This document shows, piece by piece, positions 34,913-43,514 of a stretch of DNA of 64,000 nt. The translations under genes and the position numbers were made by a program. The notes beneath the pieces were generated by a model that was given only the letters and a program-made list of their open reading frames with translations, made no database searches and was not told where the DNA came from. The stretch is from FLUQ01 sp031550605. Lineage in GTDB: Bacteria; Desulfobacterota; Desulfovibrionia; Desulfovibrionales; Desulfovibrionaceae. Each line of letters opens with the position of its first letter. Position 1 is the stretch's first letter. Location of the stretch: contig JAVBOK010000022.1 of the NCBI GenBank assembly GCA_031550605.1, positions 1 through 64,000 of the forward strand. The letters run 5' to 3'.

Positions 34913-35884
34913 ATGCGAATTGTGGTACTTGACGGATACACGCTGAACCCCGGCGACAACCCCTGGAACGGCCTGGAAAAACTGGGCGAAGTCACGGTTT
35001 ACGACCGTACGCCGGAAAAAGAGGCGCCTGCCCGCGCGCGCGGGGCCGAGGCGGTGCTTGTGAACTAGACCCCTCTTGGGGCGCGGACTCTGGCGTCCCT
35101 GCCCGACCTGAAATATATAGGCATTCTGGCCACGGGCTATGATGTGGTGGACATTGCGGCCGCGGGCAAGGCGGGCATACCCGTGTGCAACATCCCCACC
35201 TATGGATCCCAGGCCGTGGCCCAGCAGGTTTTCGCCCTGCTCCTGGCCCTGTGCCGCCGGGTGGAGAGCCACGCCGCCGGGGTTTCCTCCGGCCGCTGGG
35301 GCAAAGCTCCGGACTGGTGCTATTGGGATGCGCCCCAGATCGGCCTGGAGGGCAAGGTCATGGGCATCGTGGGCTTCGGCGCCATCGGCAGCCGTGTGGG
35401 CAAAATCGCCAGCGCTTTCGGCATGGAAGTCGTCGGGCATACCTTCGGCCCCCGCTTTGATCCGGGTTTCACGCCCTTTTCCTATGTGGAGACCATTGCC
35501 GAAGTGTTCGAACGCGCGGACGTGGTCAGCCTGCACTGCCCGCTGGTCGCTGAAAACAGCGGGTTCGTGAACGACGAACTGCTGGGGCGCATGAAAAAAA
35601 CGGCGTACCTGATCAATACGGCGCGCGGCCCTCTGATCGACGAGGACGCTCTGGTCCGCGCGCTGCTCCGCGGCACCATCGCGGGCGCGGGGCTGGATGT
35701 GCTCGCTTCCGAGCCGCCCGCGGACGACAACCCGCTGCTGGGCCTGCCCAACTGCCTTGTCACCCCCCACGTGGCCTGGGCTACTCTGGAAGCCCGGCGG
35801 AACCTGATGCGCACGGCCACGGAAAACCTGGCCGCCTGGAAGGCGGGCAACGCGCAGAACGTCGTCAACTCCCGCTTCTTGTAG
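34913..35884 (+). pseudogene. D-2-hydroxyacid dehydrogenase interrupted by one amber codon
   Basis: AGGAGG precedes the ATG. The reading frame is intact over 323 codons except for a TAG at 35066-35068 (codon 52), after ...AEAVLVN and before TPLGARTL..., where I recall a lysine (AAG) in relatives; a single A-to-T change explains it. The remainder is complete: GFGAIGSRVG NAD-binding loop, and catalytic TARGP, SEPP and PHVAW segments with the Arg, Glu and His. The family includes glycerate/hydroxypyruvate and D-lactate-type dehydrogenases. It is either a recent nonsense pseudogene, or translated by readthrough or internal initiation at the ATG at 35144. It has a sigma-54 promoter, and its neighbour is a sigma-54 activator. 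Confidence 0.85.
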
Positions 35885-35908
35885 ATCCCTCCCCGCCCGC
35901 TGCGACAA

Positions 35909-35943
35909 TTGTTGTTTGCGACGAAATCTGCTAAAAACGTCGC
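35909..35943 (+). promoter_or_regulatory. sigma-70 promoter with overlapping GCGACG inverted repeat
   Basis: TTGTTG (35909-35914) and TAAAAA (35932-35937) are 17 bases apart. Arms GCGACG (35918-35923) and CGTCGC (35938-35943) flank the -10 box. This fits an autoregulated promoter for the PrpR-like activator starting at 35983. Confidence 0.45.
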
Positions 35944-35982
35944 GGAACAGCGAACGTATCCACAGCCGACGGGAGGAATGCC

Positions 35983-37911
35983 ATGCCGGGCCAGATCGCG
36001 GTGCTCGCCCCCAATCCCACCATTGCGGAACGCGCCGCCCGCGTGGCGTCGGAGTTGGGCATGGCGGACGCGGTTTCCGTCCACGAGGGCCATCTGCGCG
36101 TCGCGCTCCAGCGGGCCAGAGTGCTGGAATCCGCCGGAGTGGACGTGCTGGTGGCCAGGGGCAGTTCCGCCGAAAGCATCATCCGCTCCGGCGTGCGCAC
36201 GCCGGTGGTGGAAATTCCGGTCAGCGGCCAGGACCTGGCAAAAGCGCTCAGCGACGCCAAAAGCCTGACCGGCGTGCCGCATCCGCGCATCGCCCTGCTG
36301 GCTTACGCGGCGCTGCCCAGCGATCTGGAGGTGTTCGCGGGCCTTTTGGGCATCAGCCTGACCGTCTACAGCGTGTGGGCCGATGAAAAACGGATCGCCG
36401 AACAGGTTCGGCGGGCCAAGGCGGACGGGGCGCACATCGTTGTGGCCGGATCCGTCACCTCGCGCATCGCGGCGGAAGCGGGCATGCTCAGCATGCCTCT
36501 TGATTCCGGCGAGATGTCGCTGCGCGCCGCCCTTCTGGACGCCAAAAAAGTCGCTTACGCCCGCACAATCGAGAAGGCGCAGACCCAGCGTTTCAAGGCG
36601 GTTCTGGAAACGTCGCGCGACGGCATCGCGGTCATCGACGAAATCGGCCGCGTCATGCTGGCCAACGCGCCTGTCCGCCAGATTCTGCGGCTGCCCGCCC
36701 CGCCGGAAGGAAAGGCCATCTCGGACATCCTGCCCATGGATGCCCTCCGCAAATGCCTGTCGGACGGCATCCCCGTACTGGACGAAATCGTGCAGTTCGG
36801 CGACGCGCCCCTCTTGTGCAGCGTCACCCCCACCAGACTCGACAATTACGTCACCGGCGCGGTGGTGGTGCTGCAGCCCGCGGACGCCATCGCCGCTCTC
36901 GAGACAAAGATACGCAAAAGCCTGCTCGCCAAGGGCCTGGTCAGCCAGTACTCGTTCGGCGACATTCTGGGCGTCTCTCCCCAGATGGAAAAGGCCGTGG
37001 CCAGAGCCCGCCAGTTTGCCGCCACCGACAGCACCGTGCTGCTGTGCGGCGAAACCGGCACCGGCAAGGAACTGTTCGCCCAGGCCATCCACAGCGCCAG
37101 CCCCAGACGGAACGGCCCGCTGGTGGCGGTGAATTGCGCCGCCCTGCCCCCCGCCCTGCTGGAGTCGGAACTGTTCGGCTATGAGGAAGGCGCGTTCACG
37201 GGCGCAAAGCGCAAGGGCAAGCCGGGGCTGTTCGAACTGGCCCACGGCGGCACCATTTTTCTGGACGAGATTTCCGAGATGGACCATTACGGGCAGACGC
37301 GTCTGCTCCGGGTCATTCAGGAAAGGGTCAGCATGCGTCTGGGGGGGGACAAATACATCCCGGTTGCGGCCCGCGTCATTGCCGCATCCAACAGGGATCT
37401 GCGCGCCGAGGTTCGGGAAGGCCGGTTTCGGGAAGATCTGTTTTACCGCCTGAACGTGCTCAGCCTTGTCATCCCGCCCCTGCGGGAACGCAGCGGCGAC
37501 GTGGCCCATCTGGCCGGGCGCTTCGCGGCCGACGGCAAAAGAATCCACGGCCGCGCCCTGCGGCTGCCGCCGGCCGTTCTTGAGCGCCTTTCCGCCCACG
37601 ACTGGCCCGGCAACGTGCGGGAACTGGCCACCGTCATCGAACGGGCCGCCCTGATCAGCGAAACCGACGCCGTCACCCCCGCCTGCATTGAAGAGGCCCT
37701 GGCTCTGGAACATTTCGTCCCGCGCGGCCGGGGAACGGCGGAAAAGCCCCGGCAGCCGGTTCAGGAAGGCACGGAAGAGCAGCGGATAGCCGGAGCCCTT
37801 GACCAGGCCGGCGGCAGCCTGCACAGGGCGGCCGCGATTCTGGGCATGCACCGCAGCACGCTGCATCGAAAAATGCGCGCCCTGGGCCTGCGCAAAACTG
37901 TGACGCTGTAG
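35983..37911 (+). CDS. PrpR-N-type sigma-54-dependent activator
   Basis: 642 aa. Residues 1-~175 resemble the PrpR N-terminal effector domain of propionate-catabolism activators, a substrate-binding fold. A PAS-like domain follows (about 205-310), then an AAA+ domain with Walker A GETGTGKE (about 354-361), an intact GAFTGA loop (about 403-408) and Walker B TIFLDEISE. The C-terminal helix-turn-helix (GSLHRAAAILGMHRSTLHRK) is Fis-like. The intact loop means it can activate sigma-54, and candidate -24/-12 promoters lie at 34841, 40465 and 44560. It is thus the likely pathway-specific activator of the hydroxyacid genes around it. The effector is unknown. Confidence 0.9.
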   Translation: MPGQIAVLAPNPTIAERAARVASELGMADAVSVHEGHLRVALQRARVLESAGVDVLVARGSSAESIIRSGVRTPVVEIPVSGQDLAKALSDAKSLTGVPHPRIALLAYAALPSDLEVFAGLLGISLTVYSVWADEKRIAEQVRRAKADGAHIVVAGSVTSRIAAEAGMLSMPLDSGEMSLRAALLDAKKVAYARTIEKAQTQRFKAVLETSRDGIAVIDEIGRVMLANAPVRQILRLPAPPEGKAISDILPMDALRKCLSDGIPVLDEIVQFGDAPLLCSVTPTRLDNYVTGAVVVLQPADAIAALETKIRKSLLAKGLVSQYSFGDILGVSPQMEKAVARARQFAATDSTVLLCGETGTGKELFAQAIHSASPRRNGPLVAVNCAALPPALLESELFGYEEGAFTGAKRKGKPGLFELAHGGTIFLDEISEMDHYGQTRLLRVIQERVSMRLGGDKYIPVAARVIAASNRDLRAEVREGRFREDLFYRLNVLSLVIPPLRERSGDVAHLAGRFAADGKRIHGRALRLPPAVLERLSAHDWPGNVRELATVIERAALISETDAVTPACIEEALALEHFVPRGRGTAEKPRQPVQEGTEEQRIAGALDQAGGSLHRAAAILGMHRSTLHRKMRALGLRKTVTL

Positions 37912-37970
37912 CGGGATCAGCCCCCCTCCCGAAAACCGGCCCGCCCGGTGCGGGGCCGGCCGGCCGGAAA

Positions 37971-39284
37971 TCAGCGGTGGCCGGCGGCGCCCGGAAACCT
38001 GTCCCAGATGTCGCGTTCCAGCAGCGCGCCCGCCGCGTCAAACCGCATGGGCGCGGCCGGGCCCGTGATGCTGCAGCCGGGTCTGTTTTCCAGTTCCCCG
38101 GCCACGGCCGGGGAAACCAGCAGGCGGTCCAGGGTCAGGGTGTCGCGGATGCGGATGAAACGAATGTCGCGGTTGCCCGCGTTGCAGGTTTTAACCGCGC
38201 ATTTGAGGGCCATCTCGTCCGTGGGCATGACCACGGGCGTGAACGCCACGCGCAGCAGGGTGCTGGTCAGCACGTTGGGGTAGGTGTAGGCAAAATCAAT
38301 GGCGTCGTGCATGCGCCTGGTGATGATGTCCGCGTTGCCCATGCCGGTGGCGTTGCCGCCTGTCTGCGGGGTCAGGTCCAGAACGGCGACCTTCGCCATG
38401 GCGGGCCCCCCCTGCTTCAGGTTCGTGGCGTGGCGGCCCGTGATGTTGGGATCCATGCCCGAACCGGATATGTTCTTGCCGATATAGTCCACGACCAGCA
38501 CATCAGCCTGGTCCACGGGAATGGCCGGCATGCGGCTTCGCGCGTACAGCAGCAGTTCCGCGTCGCGGGACAGAATCTTTTCCGCCGGCACGGCCTCTAT
38601 CAGGCAGGGCTGGTCATAGGCGTTCTCCACCGTGGCCAGGCCGCCCAGGATGCTTTTCTTCCGCTCCAGGATCAGGGTGCTCATGGCCGGCATGATGGCG
38701 CCGAAAGCCCCGAAACCCAGAACATGGCACGAGTCCGCGCCGCGCTGCTTGCCCAGCCCGATGGTCAGCATCTTCACCAGGCCGCTTTCGTGGACGCCGC
38801 TGAACGTGGGGTGGGGCTTGACCCGGTTGATGACGAAAATGCCGTCGGCCGCATGGGCAAGGGCGTCCATGTACACGGGCATGCCGTCGGCAAGCCGGCC
38901 CACTTCGCAAACATCCATGGACGAGCGGATGGGCGCGCCCGCGCTGTCCTCCGTCACGCCCAGTTCGGCCAGCACTCCGGTCTGCCCCCGGGGCGTCGCC
39001 CCCCCGTGGCTGCCCATGCAGGGAATGATGAAGGGTCTGGTTCCCCTGGCCCGGAACCAGTCCACCGTGCCCCGCACCAGATCCGGCAGGCGGGCGATGC
39101 CCCGCGAACCTACCCCGATGGCGATTTCGCCGCCTTCCGGCAGGCGGGGGGCCACGGGGGAGGCGTCAAGGGCGACATGCACGGCGGCATGCACATCCCG
39201 GATGCCGTCGTCTTCATAGCGGCAGACCACGGGCACCAGCGGAGGCAGCGCGCAATCCCGCAAAATGCTTTCAATGGCGGACAT
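37971..39284 (-). CDS. LarA-type (lactate racemase domain) protein
   Basis: 437 aa. The pattern FIIPCMGSHGGATPRGQ, then RVKPHPTFSGVHESGLVKMLTIGLGKQRG and KLDLTPQTGGNATGMGNAD-like segments, is what I associate with LarA homologues (DUF2088), which use the nickel-pincer cofactor to racemise or epimerise 2-hydroxyacids. The larB, larC and larE cofactor genes are not in the window. Its gene follows the D-2-hydroxyacid dehydrogenase by 82 bases on the same strand and runs convergent to the activator gene, 59 bases apart. A role in interconverting L- and D-2-hydroxyacids before oxidation fits the neighbours. Confidence 0.65.
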   Translation of the reverse strand: MSAIESILRDCALPPLVPVVCRYEDDGIRDVHAAVHVALDASPVAPRLPEGGEIAIGVGSRGIARLPDLVRGTVDWFRARGTRPFIIPCMGSHGGATPRGQTGVLAELGVTEDSAGAPIRSSMDVCEVGRLADGMPVYMDALAHAADGIFVINRVKPHPTFSGVHESGLVKMLTIGLGKQRGADSCHVLGFGAFGAIMPAMSTLILERKKSILGGLATVENAYDQPCLIEAVPAEKILSRDAELLLYARSRMPAIPVDQADVLVVDYIGKNISGSGMDPNITGRHATNLKQGGPAMAKVAVLDLTPQTGGNATGMGNADIITRRMHDAIDFAYTYPNVLTSTLLRVAFTPVVMPTDEMALKCAVKTCNAGNRDIRFIRIRDTLTLDRLLVSPAVAGELENRPGCSITGPAAPMRFDAAGALLERDIWDRFPGAAGHR

Positions 39285-39366
39285 GGAAACTCCTTGGGAA
39301 GACCCGGTTCAAATTCCGGCGGGAAGGGCCGTAACGCCTTCGGACTGCGGGTTCGAAAGAAACCGG

Positions 39367-40311
39367 TTACAAAAAGCCGGGACAGGGGTACACGGGCGCC
39401 TCGCCCCGAAGTACGCGCAGCACGTCGTCCACAACGGTGTTGCCCATACGGATCAGGCTTTCTTCCGTGGTGGCCCCCACGTGCGGGGTGGCGACGAAGT
39501 TGGGCAGGGAAAGCAGGGGATGATCCGGCGCGGCGGGCTCCTTGCCGAACACGTCGGCGGCGGCCGCGCGCAGAGCGCCGGAAGACAGCGCCCGGAACAG
39601 GGCGTCTTCATCGACGATGCCGCCCCGGGCCGTGTTGACCAGAATGGCCGTGCTTTTGCACAGGGCCAGACGCGCCGCGCCGATCAGATTGGCGGTTTCC
39701 GGCGTGTACGGAACACTGATATTGATATAGTCCGCCTGGGGCAGCAGCGCTTCAACCGTCGCGGCCTTTTCCACGCCCAGATCCGCGAAGGCCTGATCCG
39801 ACAGAAAGGGATCAAAACCCACGGCCCGCATTCCGAAACCTTTTCCGGCCATGACGGCAATGCGCTGCCCGACTCTGCCGAGGCCCACCAGGCCGAGGGT
39901 TTTCCCGCTCAGTTCGACCCCGCCGAGTCCTTTGGGCGGCCAGGCCGCCAGCGAACCCGCGCGCACGACGTCAAAGCCCTGGGGGATCAGGCGGGCGGCC
40001 GACAGCATCAGCCCGATGGCCAGTTCCGCCACGGACTCCATGTTCGCGTGGGGGGTGTAGACGACCTTTTTCCCCAGTTCCCTGGCCGCCACAAGGTCTA
40101 TGGTATCCGTGCCCACGCCGTGCTTGCCGATGACCCGCAGTCCGGGAGCCTTCTCCTGCGCCTCGCGGGGCATGCGCGCGGCTCTGACAATCACGCCCTC
40201 GGCTTTGCTCAGGTCAAGCACTCCGGGGCTTTCCCAGGTCACGACGTCCGCTTCCTGCTTCAGGCGCGCCAATGCCGTGGGATGGATCATTTCCGTAACA
40301 TGGACAAGCAT
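39367..40311 (-). CDS. D-2-hydroxyacid dehydrogenase (phosphoglycerate-dehydrogenase-like)
   Basis: 314 aa from ATG 40311, preceded by GGAGGAG; the longer frame to 40422 is unlikely. GLVGLGRVGQRIA is the NAD-binding loop; HANMESVAELAIGL, the catalytic NTARGG (Arg), KEP (Glu) and PHVGATTEE (His) segments are complete. Such enzymes reduce 2-oxoacids or oxidise D-2-hydroxyacids, with hydroxypyruvate/glycerate among the commoner substrates. It differs clearly from the amber-containing gene at 34913. A good sigma-54 promoter lies at 40465-40479 and a GTCGCG site at 40532. Confidence 0.88.
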   Translation of the reverse strand: MLVHVTEMIHPTALARLKQEADVVTWESPGVLDLSKAEGVIVRAARMPREAQEKAPGLRVIGKHGVGTDTIDLVAARELGKKVVYTPHANMESVAELAIGLMLSAARLIPQGFDVVRAGSLAAWPPKGLGGVELSGKTLGLVGLGRVGQRIAVMAGKGFGMRAVGFDPFLSDQAFADLGVEKAATVEALLPQADYINISVPYTPETANLIGAARLALCKSTAILVNTARGGIVDEDALFRALSSGALRAAAADVFGKEPAAPDHPLLSLPNFVATPHVGATTEESLIRMGNTVVDDVLRVLRGEAPVYPCPGFL

Positions 40312-40464
40312 GGTGTCTCCTCCCGGCGGGAAATCCCGCCGTCCGAACGCGCCCGGCCGGCGGCGGTCCCGGTTATTCGATGCATTCGCAGCCCCCGCGC
40401 ATGACGGGAAAACCGATTGCACCGCAACAGCGAGGGGCGCACCCGCTGTCTGCCTGGATGTGAA

Positions 40465-40479
40465 GCAAAATACGCACCA
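40465..40479 (-). promoter_or_regulatory. sigma-54 (-24/-12) promoter for the racemase-dehydrogenase operon
   Basis: Read on the minus strand: TGGTGCGTATTTTGC, then TTC. Against TGGCAYG-N4-TTGC it has two differences (TG for CA) and correct GG/GC spacing. Predicted RNA start is near 40453, about 140 bases before the start codon at 40311. Confidence 0.6.
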
Positions 40480-40531
40480 TTCAGTATTACAATATATATC
40501 ACATGATTATGTGGGCGCTACAAATCGCGGA

Positions 40532-40549
40532 GTCGCGTTTCGTCGCGAC
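40532..40549. promoter_or_regulatory. GTCGCG inverted repeat, candidate activator site
   Basis: Perfect 6-bp arms GTCGCG and CGCGAC with a 6-base spacer, 80-100 bases upstream of the predicted sigma-54 start. That is the usual place for an enhancer-binding-protein site. Confidence 0.5.
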
Positions 40550-40654
40550 AAAAAACGGAGAACGACAAACGTTGCACCCGTGCCCGGCGAACGGAAAGCT
40601 CCCGGCTTTCCCTGTGGGGAAAACCGGGAGCCGGAACACAACAGACACCCGGGT

Positions 40655-41512
40655 TTAGCGCTTTTCGTACACCGTGCTGATCACGCCGAAATCAAGCTGC
40701 TCGTCCGCTTTGGCCACCATCTGGTACAACTGGTAGGCCACGCCGGTGACGGGCATGGCAATGCCCGCCGCTTCGCCGAGGGCGATGCGGATGTCCTTGC
40801 GCATCAGGGCCAGTTTGAATTTGGGCGCGAAATCCCTGGCCGCCATGCTTTTAAAGCGGTTGGTGAACGCGGTGGAGGCGCCTGAACTGGCGCGGACGAC
40901 GTCGAACATGACGTCCAGGTCGATTTCCAGCTTTCTGGCCAGGGCCAGCGCTTCCGCGGCGATCACGGTGTTGACGCCCACCAGCATCTGGTTGACGGCT
41001 TTCAGGGCTTTCCCCGCGCCCATGCCGCCCACCAGCACGATGGTGCTCCCCATGGCGTCCAGTATCGGCCGGGCCTTGTCGAACACGGCCTTTTCGCCCC
41101 CGCACATGATGGTCAGGGTGCCGTCCGTGGCCCCCCTGACCCCGCCGCTGACCGGGGCGTCAAGGCAGGAAACGCCCCTCGCCGCGAACGCGGCGGCGAT
41201 TTCCTTCATGCCGCTGGGGGTTGAGGACGTCATCTCGATCAGCACCGTGCCGGGGGCAATGCCGGCCGTATTGTCCGGATTCAGCAACAGCGCCTGCAAT
41301 TGCGCGTCCTCGGGCACGATGGTGATGATGTACTCCACCCCGCGCATGAGTTCGGCGAAATTTGCGGCGACCGTCCCGCCCAGGGCTTCGATCTCTTTCA
41401 CCGGCGCCTGATTGCTGTGCACGGCGACCTTCAGGTTGTGCCCGGCGGCGCAAAGGCGTTTGGCCATGGGCAGGCCCATGGCCCCCAGCCCGATAAATCC
41501 GATGGATGCCAT
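40655..41512 (-). CDS. beta-hydroxyacid dehydrogenase, tartronate-semialdehyde-reductase-like
   Basis: 285 aa from ATG 41512, which starts 2 bases after the TctA stop; AAAGGAG lies in the end of tctA. The NAD-binding opening GFIGLGAMGLPMA, substrate motif DAPVSGGVRGAT and catalytic lysine region KAVNQMLVG are typical of 2-hydroxy-3-oxopropionate reductase (GarR/GlxR) and 3-hydroxyisobutyrate dehydrogenase. Given the surrounding hydroxyacid enzymes, the tartronate-semialdehyde/glycerate reaction is plausible, but substrate cannot be fixed. It is the last gene of the TctCBA operon. Confidence 0.85.
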   Translation of the reverse strand: MASIGFIGLGAMGLPMAKRLCAAGHNLKVAVHSNQAPVKEIEALGGTVAANFAELMRGVEYIITIVPEDAQLQALLLNPDNTAGIAPGTVLIEMTSSTPSGMKEIAAAFAARGVSCLDAPVSGGVRGATDGTLTIMCGGEKAVFDKARPILDAMGSTIVLVGGMGAGKALKAVNQMLVGVNTVIAAEALALARKLEIDLDVMFDVVRASSGASTAFTNRFKSMAARDFAPKFKLALMRKDIRIALGEAAGIAMPVTGVAYQLYQMVAKADEQLDFGVISTVYEKR

Positions 41513-41514
41513 AG

Positions 41515-42999
41515 TTACTCCTTTTTCAACACGTATCGCATGAACAGAGGGTAAAAGAACAGCAGCACGGTCATGCCGAAAATGACCACCGCCAGCGGCC
41601 GGTGGTAAAAGGCGGAGAAAAGATCGAACCCGTGCCCGTAAATGTTGAAACTGCGGCGCAGGTTGCTTTCCATCAGCGGCCCGAGGATGAGCGCCAGCAC
41701 CAGGGGGGCCCGGGGGATGTCCAGTTTGATCATGGCGTAGCCGAGCAGGGCGAAGACGAACATCAGCACCACGTCGAACAGCTGGTTCTGGATGGCGAAA
41801 GAACCCACGAAGCAAAAGGCCATCACGCAGGGGTGGAGCACGGAGCGGCGCACGGAAAGCAGATTGGCGAACAGGCGCGCCGCTGACAGGCCGATGGCCA
41901 TCATGAACAGGTTGGCCGCGATGAAGCCCAGAAAGATAGCCCCGATCAGGGCGGGTTTTTCCTGGAACAGCATGGGGCCGGGCCGCAGCCCCTGGATGAG
42001 GAACTGCCCGATGATGATGGCCGTGACCGCATCGCCGGGAATGCCCAGCGAAAGCATGGTGGTCATGGCCCCGCCGCAGCAGGCGTTGTTGGAACTTTCG
42101 GCGGCCACGATGCCTTCCGGAGCGCCGTGCCCCATCTTTTCCGGCTCTCTGGAAAAACGTTTCTGCTGCCCGTACGAGACAATGGCGGCAATGGTGGCGC
42201 CGGTGCCGGGCACGGCGCCCACGATGATCCCGATGGCCGACGAGCGCACAATAGTCGCCACCTGGGTTTTCAGAAATGCGAATCCGGGGAATATCTTGCC
42301 TATTTTTTTGATGGTTTCCACGACCCGTTCTTCCTGCTCCAGCTGGACCAGGCTTTCTGAAGCGCCGAAAATGCCGATCATGACCAGAATGAAGTTCAGG
42401 CCCGTGTACAGCTCAAGCTGGCCGAAAGTCAGCCGGGGCAGACTCGACATGGGGTCGGCGCCGATGGAGGCCAGCAGAAGCCCGAATACGGCGGCGATGA
42501 ACCCTTTGATGTAATTTTTCTCCGCGATGAAAATGATGATGCTCAACCCCAGCACAGCCACGCAGAACAGCTCGATCGAGGTGAAATTCAACGCGAAGCC
42601 GGCGATGAGGGGAGAAAGAAACACCAGCGTCAGGGCGCTGAGAAGTCCCCCGATGGTGGAGGCCATGGTCGAGATGCCTATGGCCTGGCCGGCCTTCCCT
42701 TGCCTGGCCATGGGGTAGGCGTCAAAGGCCGTGGCCACGGCGGCCGGAGTGCCGGGGATGTTGAGCAGGGTGGCGGAAATGGATCCCCCGTAGTTGGCCC
42801 CCACGTATACCCCGACCAGCGCCAGAATGCCCACCTGGGCGGGCAGCGAATAGGTGAAAGGCGAAAGGATGGCCACCCCCATGACTGCGGTCAGCCCCGG
42901 CAAGGCGCCGATGGAAACGCCGAGAAAAACCGCGCAGAACAAAATTGCCAGAGTGAAAGGATCCAGAATGAGGGGCAGGCCCGCCGCCAGCAACTCCAT
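41515..42999 (-). CDS. tctA: tripartite tricarboxylate transporter, large permease TctA
   Basis: 494 aa with about eleven to twelve hydrophobic segments. GALPGLTAVMGVAIL, the repeated 'GANYGGSISATLLNIPGTP' and 'GAVPGTGATIAA' segments, and a central GIPGDAVTAII motif are the TctA hallmarks. It is the main membrane subunit of a periplasmic-binding-protein-dependent secondary carrier for carboxylates such as citrate, tartrate or other hydroxyacids. It is preceded by tctB and tctC and followed, 2 bases later, by the glxR-like gene, so import and metabolism of the substrate are linked. Confidence 0.93.
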   Translation of the reverse strand: MELLAAGLPLILDPFTLAILFCAVFLGVSIGALPGLTAVMGVAILSPFTYSLPAQVGILALVGVYVGANYGGSISATLLNIPGTPAAVATAFDAYPMARQGKAGQAIGISTMASTIGGLLSALTLVFLSPLIAGFALNFTSIELFCVAVLGLSIIIFIAEKNYIKGFIAAVFGLLLASIGADPMSSLPRLTFGQLELYTGLNFILVMIGIFGASESLVQLEQEERVVETIKKIGKIFPGFAFLKTQVATIVRSSAIGIIVGAVPGTGATIAAIVSYGQQKRFSREPEKMGHGAPEGIVAAESSNNACCGGAMTTMLSLGIPGDAVTAIIIGQFLIQGLRPGPMLFQEKPALIGAIFLGFIAANLFMMAIGLSAARLFANLLSVRRSVLHPCVMAFCFVGSFAIQNQLFDVVLMFVFALLGYAMIKLDIPRAPLVLALILGPLMESNLRRSFNIYGHGFDLFSAFYHRPLAVVIFGMTVLLFFYPLFMRYVLKKE

Positions 43000-43017
43000 A
43001 CGTTTCTCCTTGTCCGG

Positions 43018-43458
43018 TCAGATCAGCCCCAGCAGCCCTTCGGGCAAAGGAACCTTGAACACCAGGCGGAACAAAAGTTCCAATGCGGCGGTCGCGCATA
43101 TGCCGGTCACCAGCCCGTCCCTTGGCGAACCATTGAACAGCAGCACCCCGACGGCGACAAAGATTACCGTTGCGAGGGCGTAGCCCGCAAACGCCATCAT
43201 CGCGCAATATCCCGCCATGCATGCGGCCATGATGAGCGCCTTGCGGCTTGCCGCGCTCTTCCGTCCGGCCGCGGCCTTGCGGGTCATGACGAGCTTTGCC
43301 GCGAACAGCGCCGTCAGAATGAACAGTGCGGCGACCAGAAGTTTCAGATACAGCCCGGCGTCCATGGAAGGATCCGCCTGGGGCGGATAGGTGCCGGTTT
43401 CATACAGGACGTATCCGCCGGTCAGCAGGCAGAAGACGATAATGCCGATGTTGCCCAT
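43018..43458 (-). CDS. tctB: tripartite tricarboxylate transporter, small permease TctB
   Basis: 146 aa from ATG 43458; the longer frame to 44010 overlaps tctC and is rejected. Four hydrophobic segments, a short basic cytoplasmic loop (TRKAAAGRKSAASRKA) and the 'LFNGSPRDGL' segment fit the TctB family. It sits between tctC (56 bases upstream) and tctA (18 bases downstream). Confidence 0.85.
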   Translation of the reverse strand: MGNIGIIVFCLLTGGYVLYETGTYPPQADPSMDAGLYLKLLVAALFILTALFAAKLVMTRKAAAGRKSAASRKALIMAACMAGYCAMMAFAGYALATVIFVAVGVLLFNGSPRDGLVTGICATAALELLFRLVFKVPLPEGLLGLI

Positions 43459-43514
43459 ATGCTGCCACCTTCGGTAACGGTTTGGGCCGGGCGTTCCGCC
43501 CGGCCCGGTGCGGC

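Larger units (their letters stand above)
40312..40654. other. regulatory intergenic region
   Basis: 343 bases between two minus-strand genes, with an AT-rich centre (about 40470-40530). It holds the sigma-54 promoter at 40465-40479 and the inverted repeat at 40532-40549. Just after the glxR-like stop (40655), GGAAAGCTCCCGGCTTTCC and GGGGAAAACCGGGAGCC form possible stem elements that may end its transcript. Confidence 0.5.

Noticed and set aside
32342..35908. 1188-codon minus-strand frame opposite dctM, the AEC gene and the dehydrogenase
   Set aside because: Spans three real genes and their gaps, has no recognisable domain, and is explained by the codon bias of the + strand genes.
35482..37866. 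794-codon minus-strand frame opposite the PrpR-like activator
   Set aside because: Shadow of the activator gene; no ribosome site or domain.
39300..39335. Sequence resembling a tRNA T-arm (GGTTCAAATTCC)
   Set aside because: No acceptor, D- or anticodon arm can be built around it; the stem itself pairs poorly.
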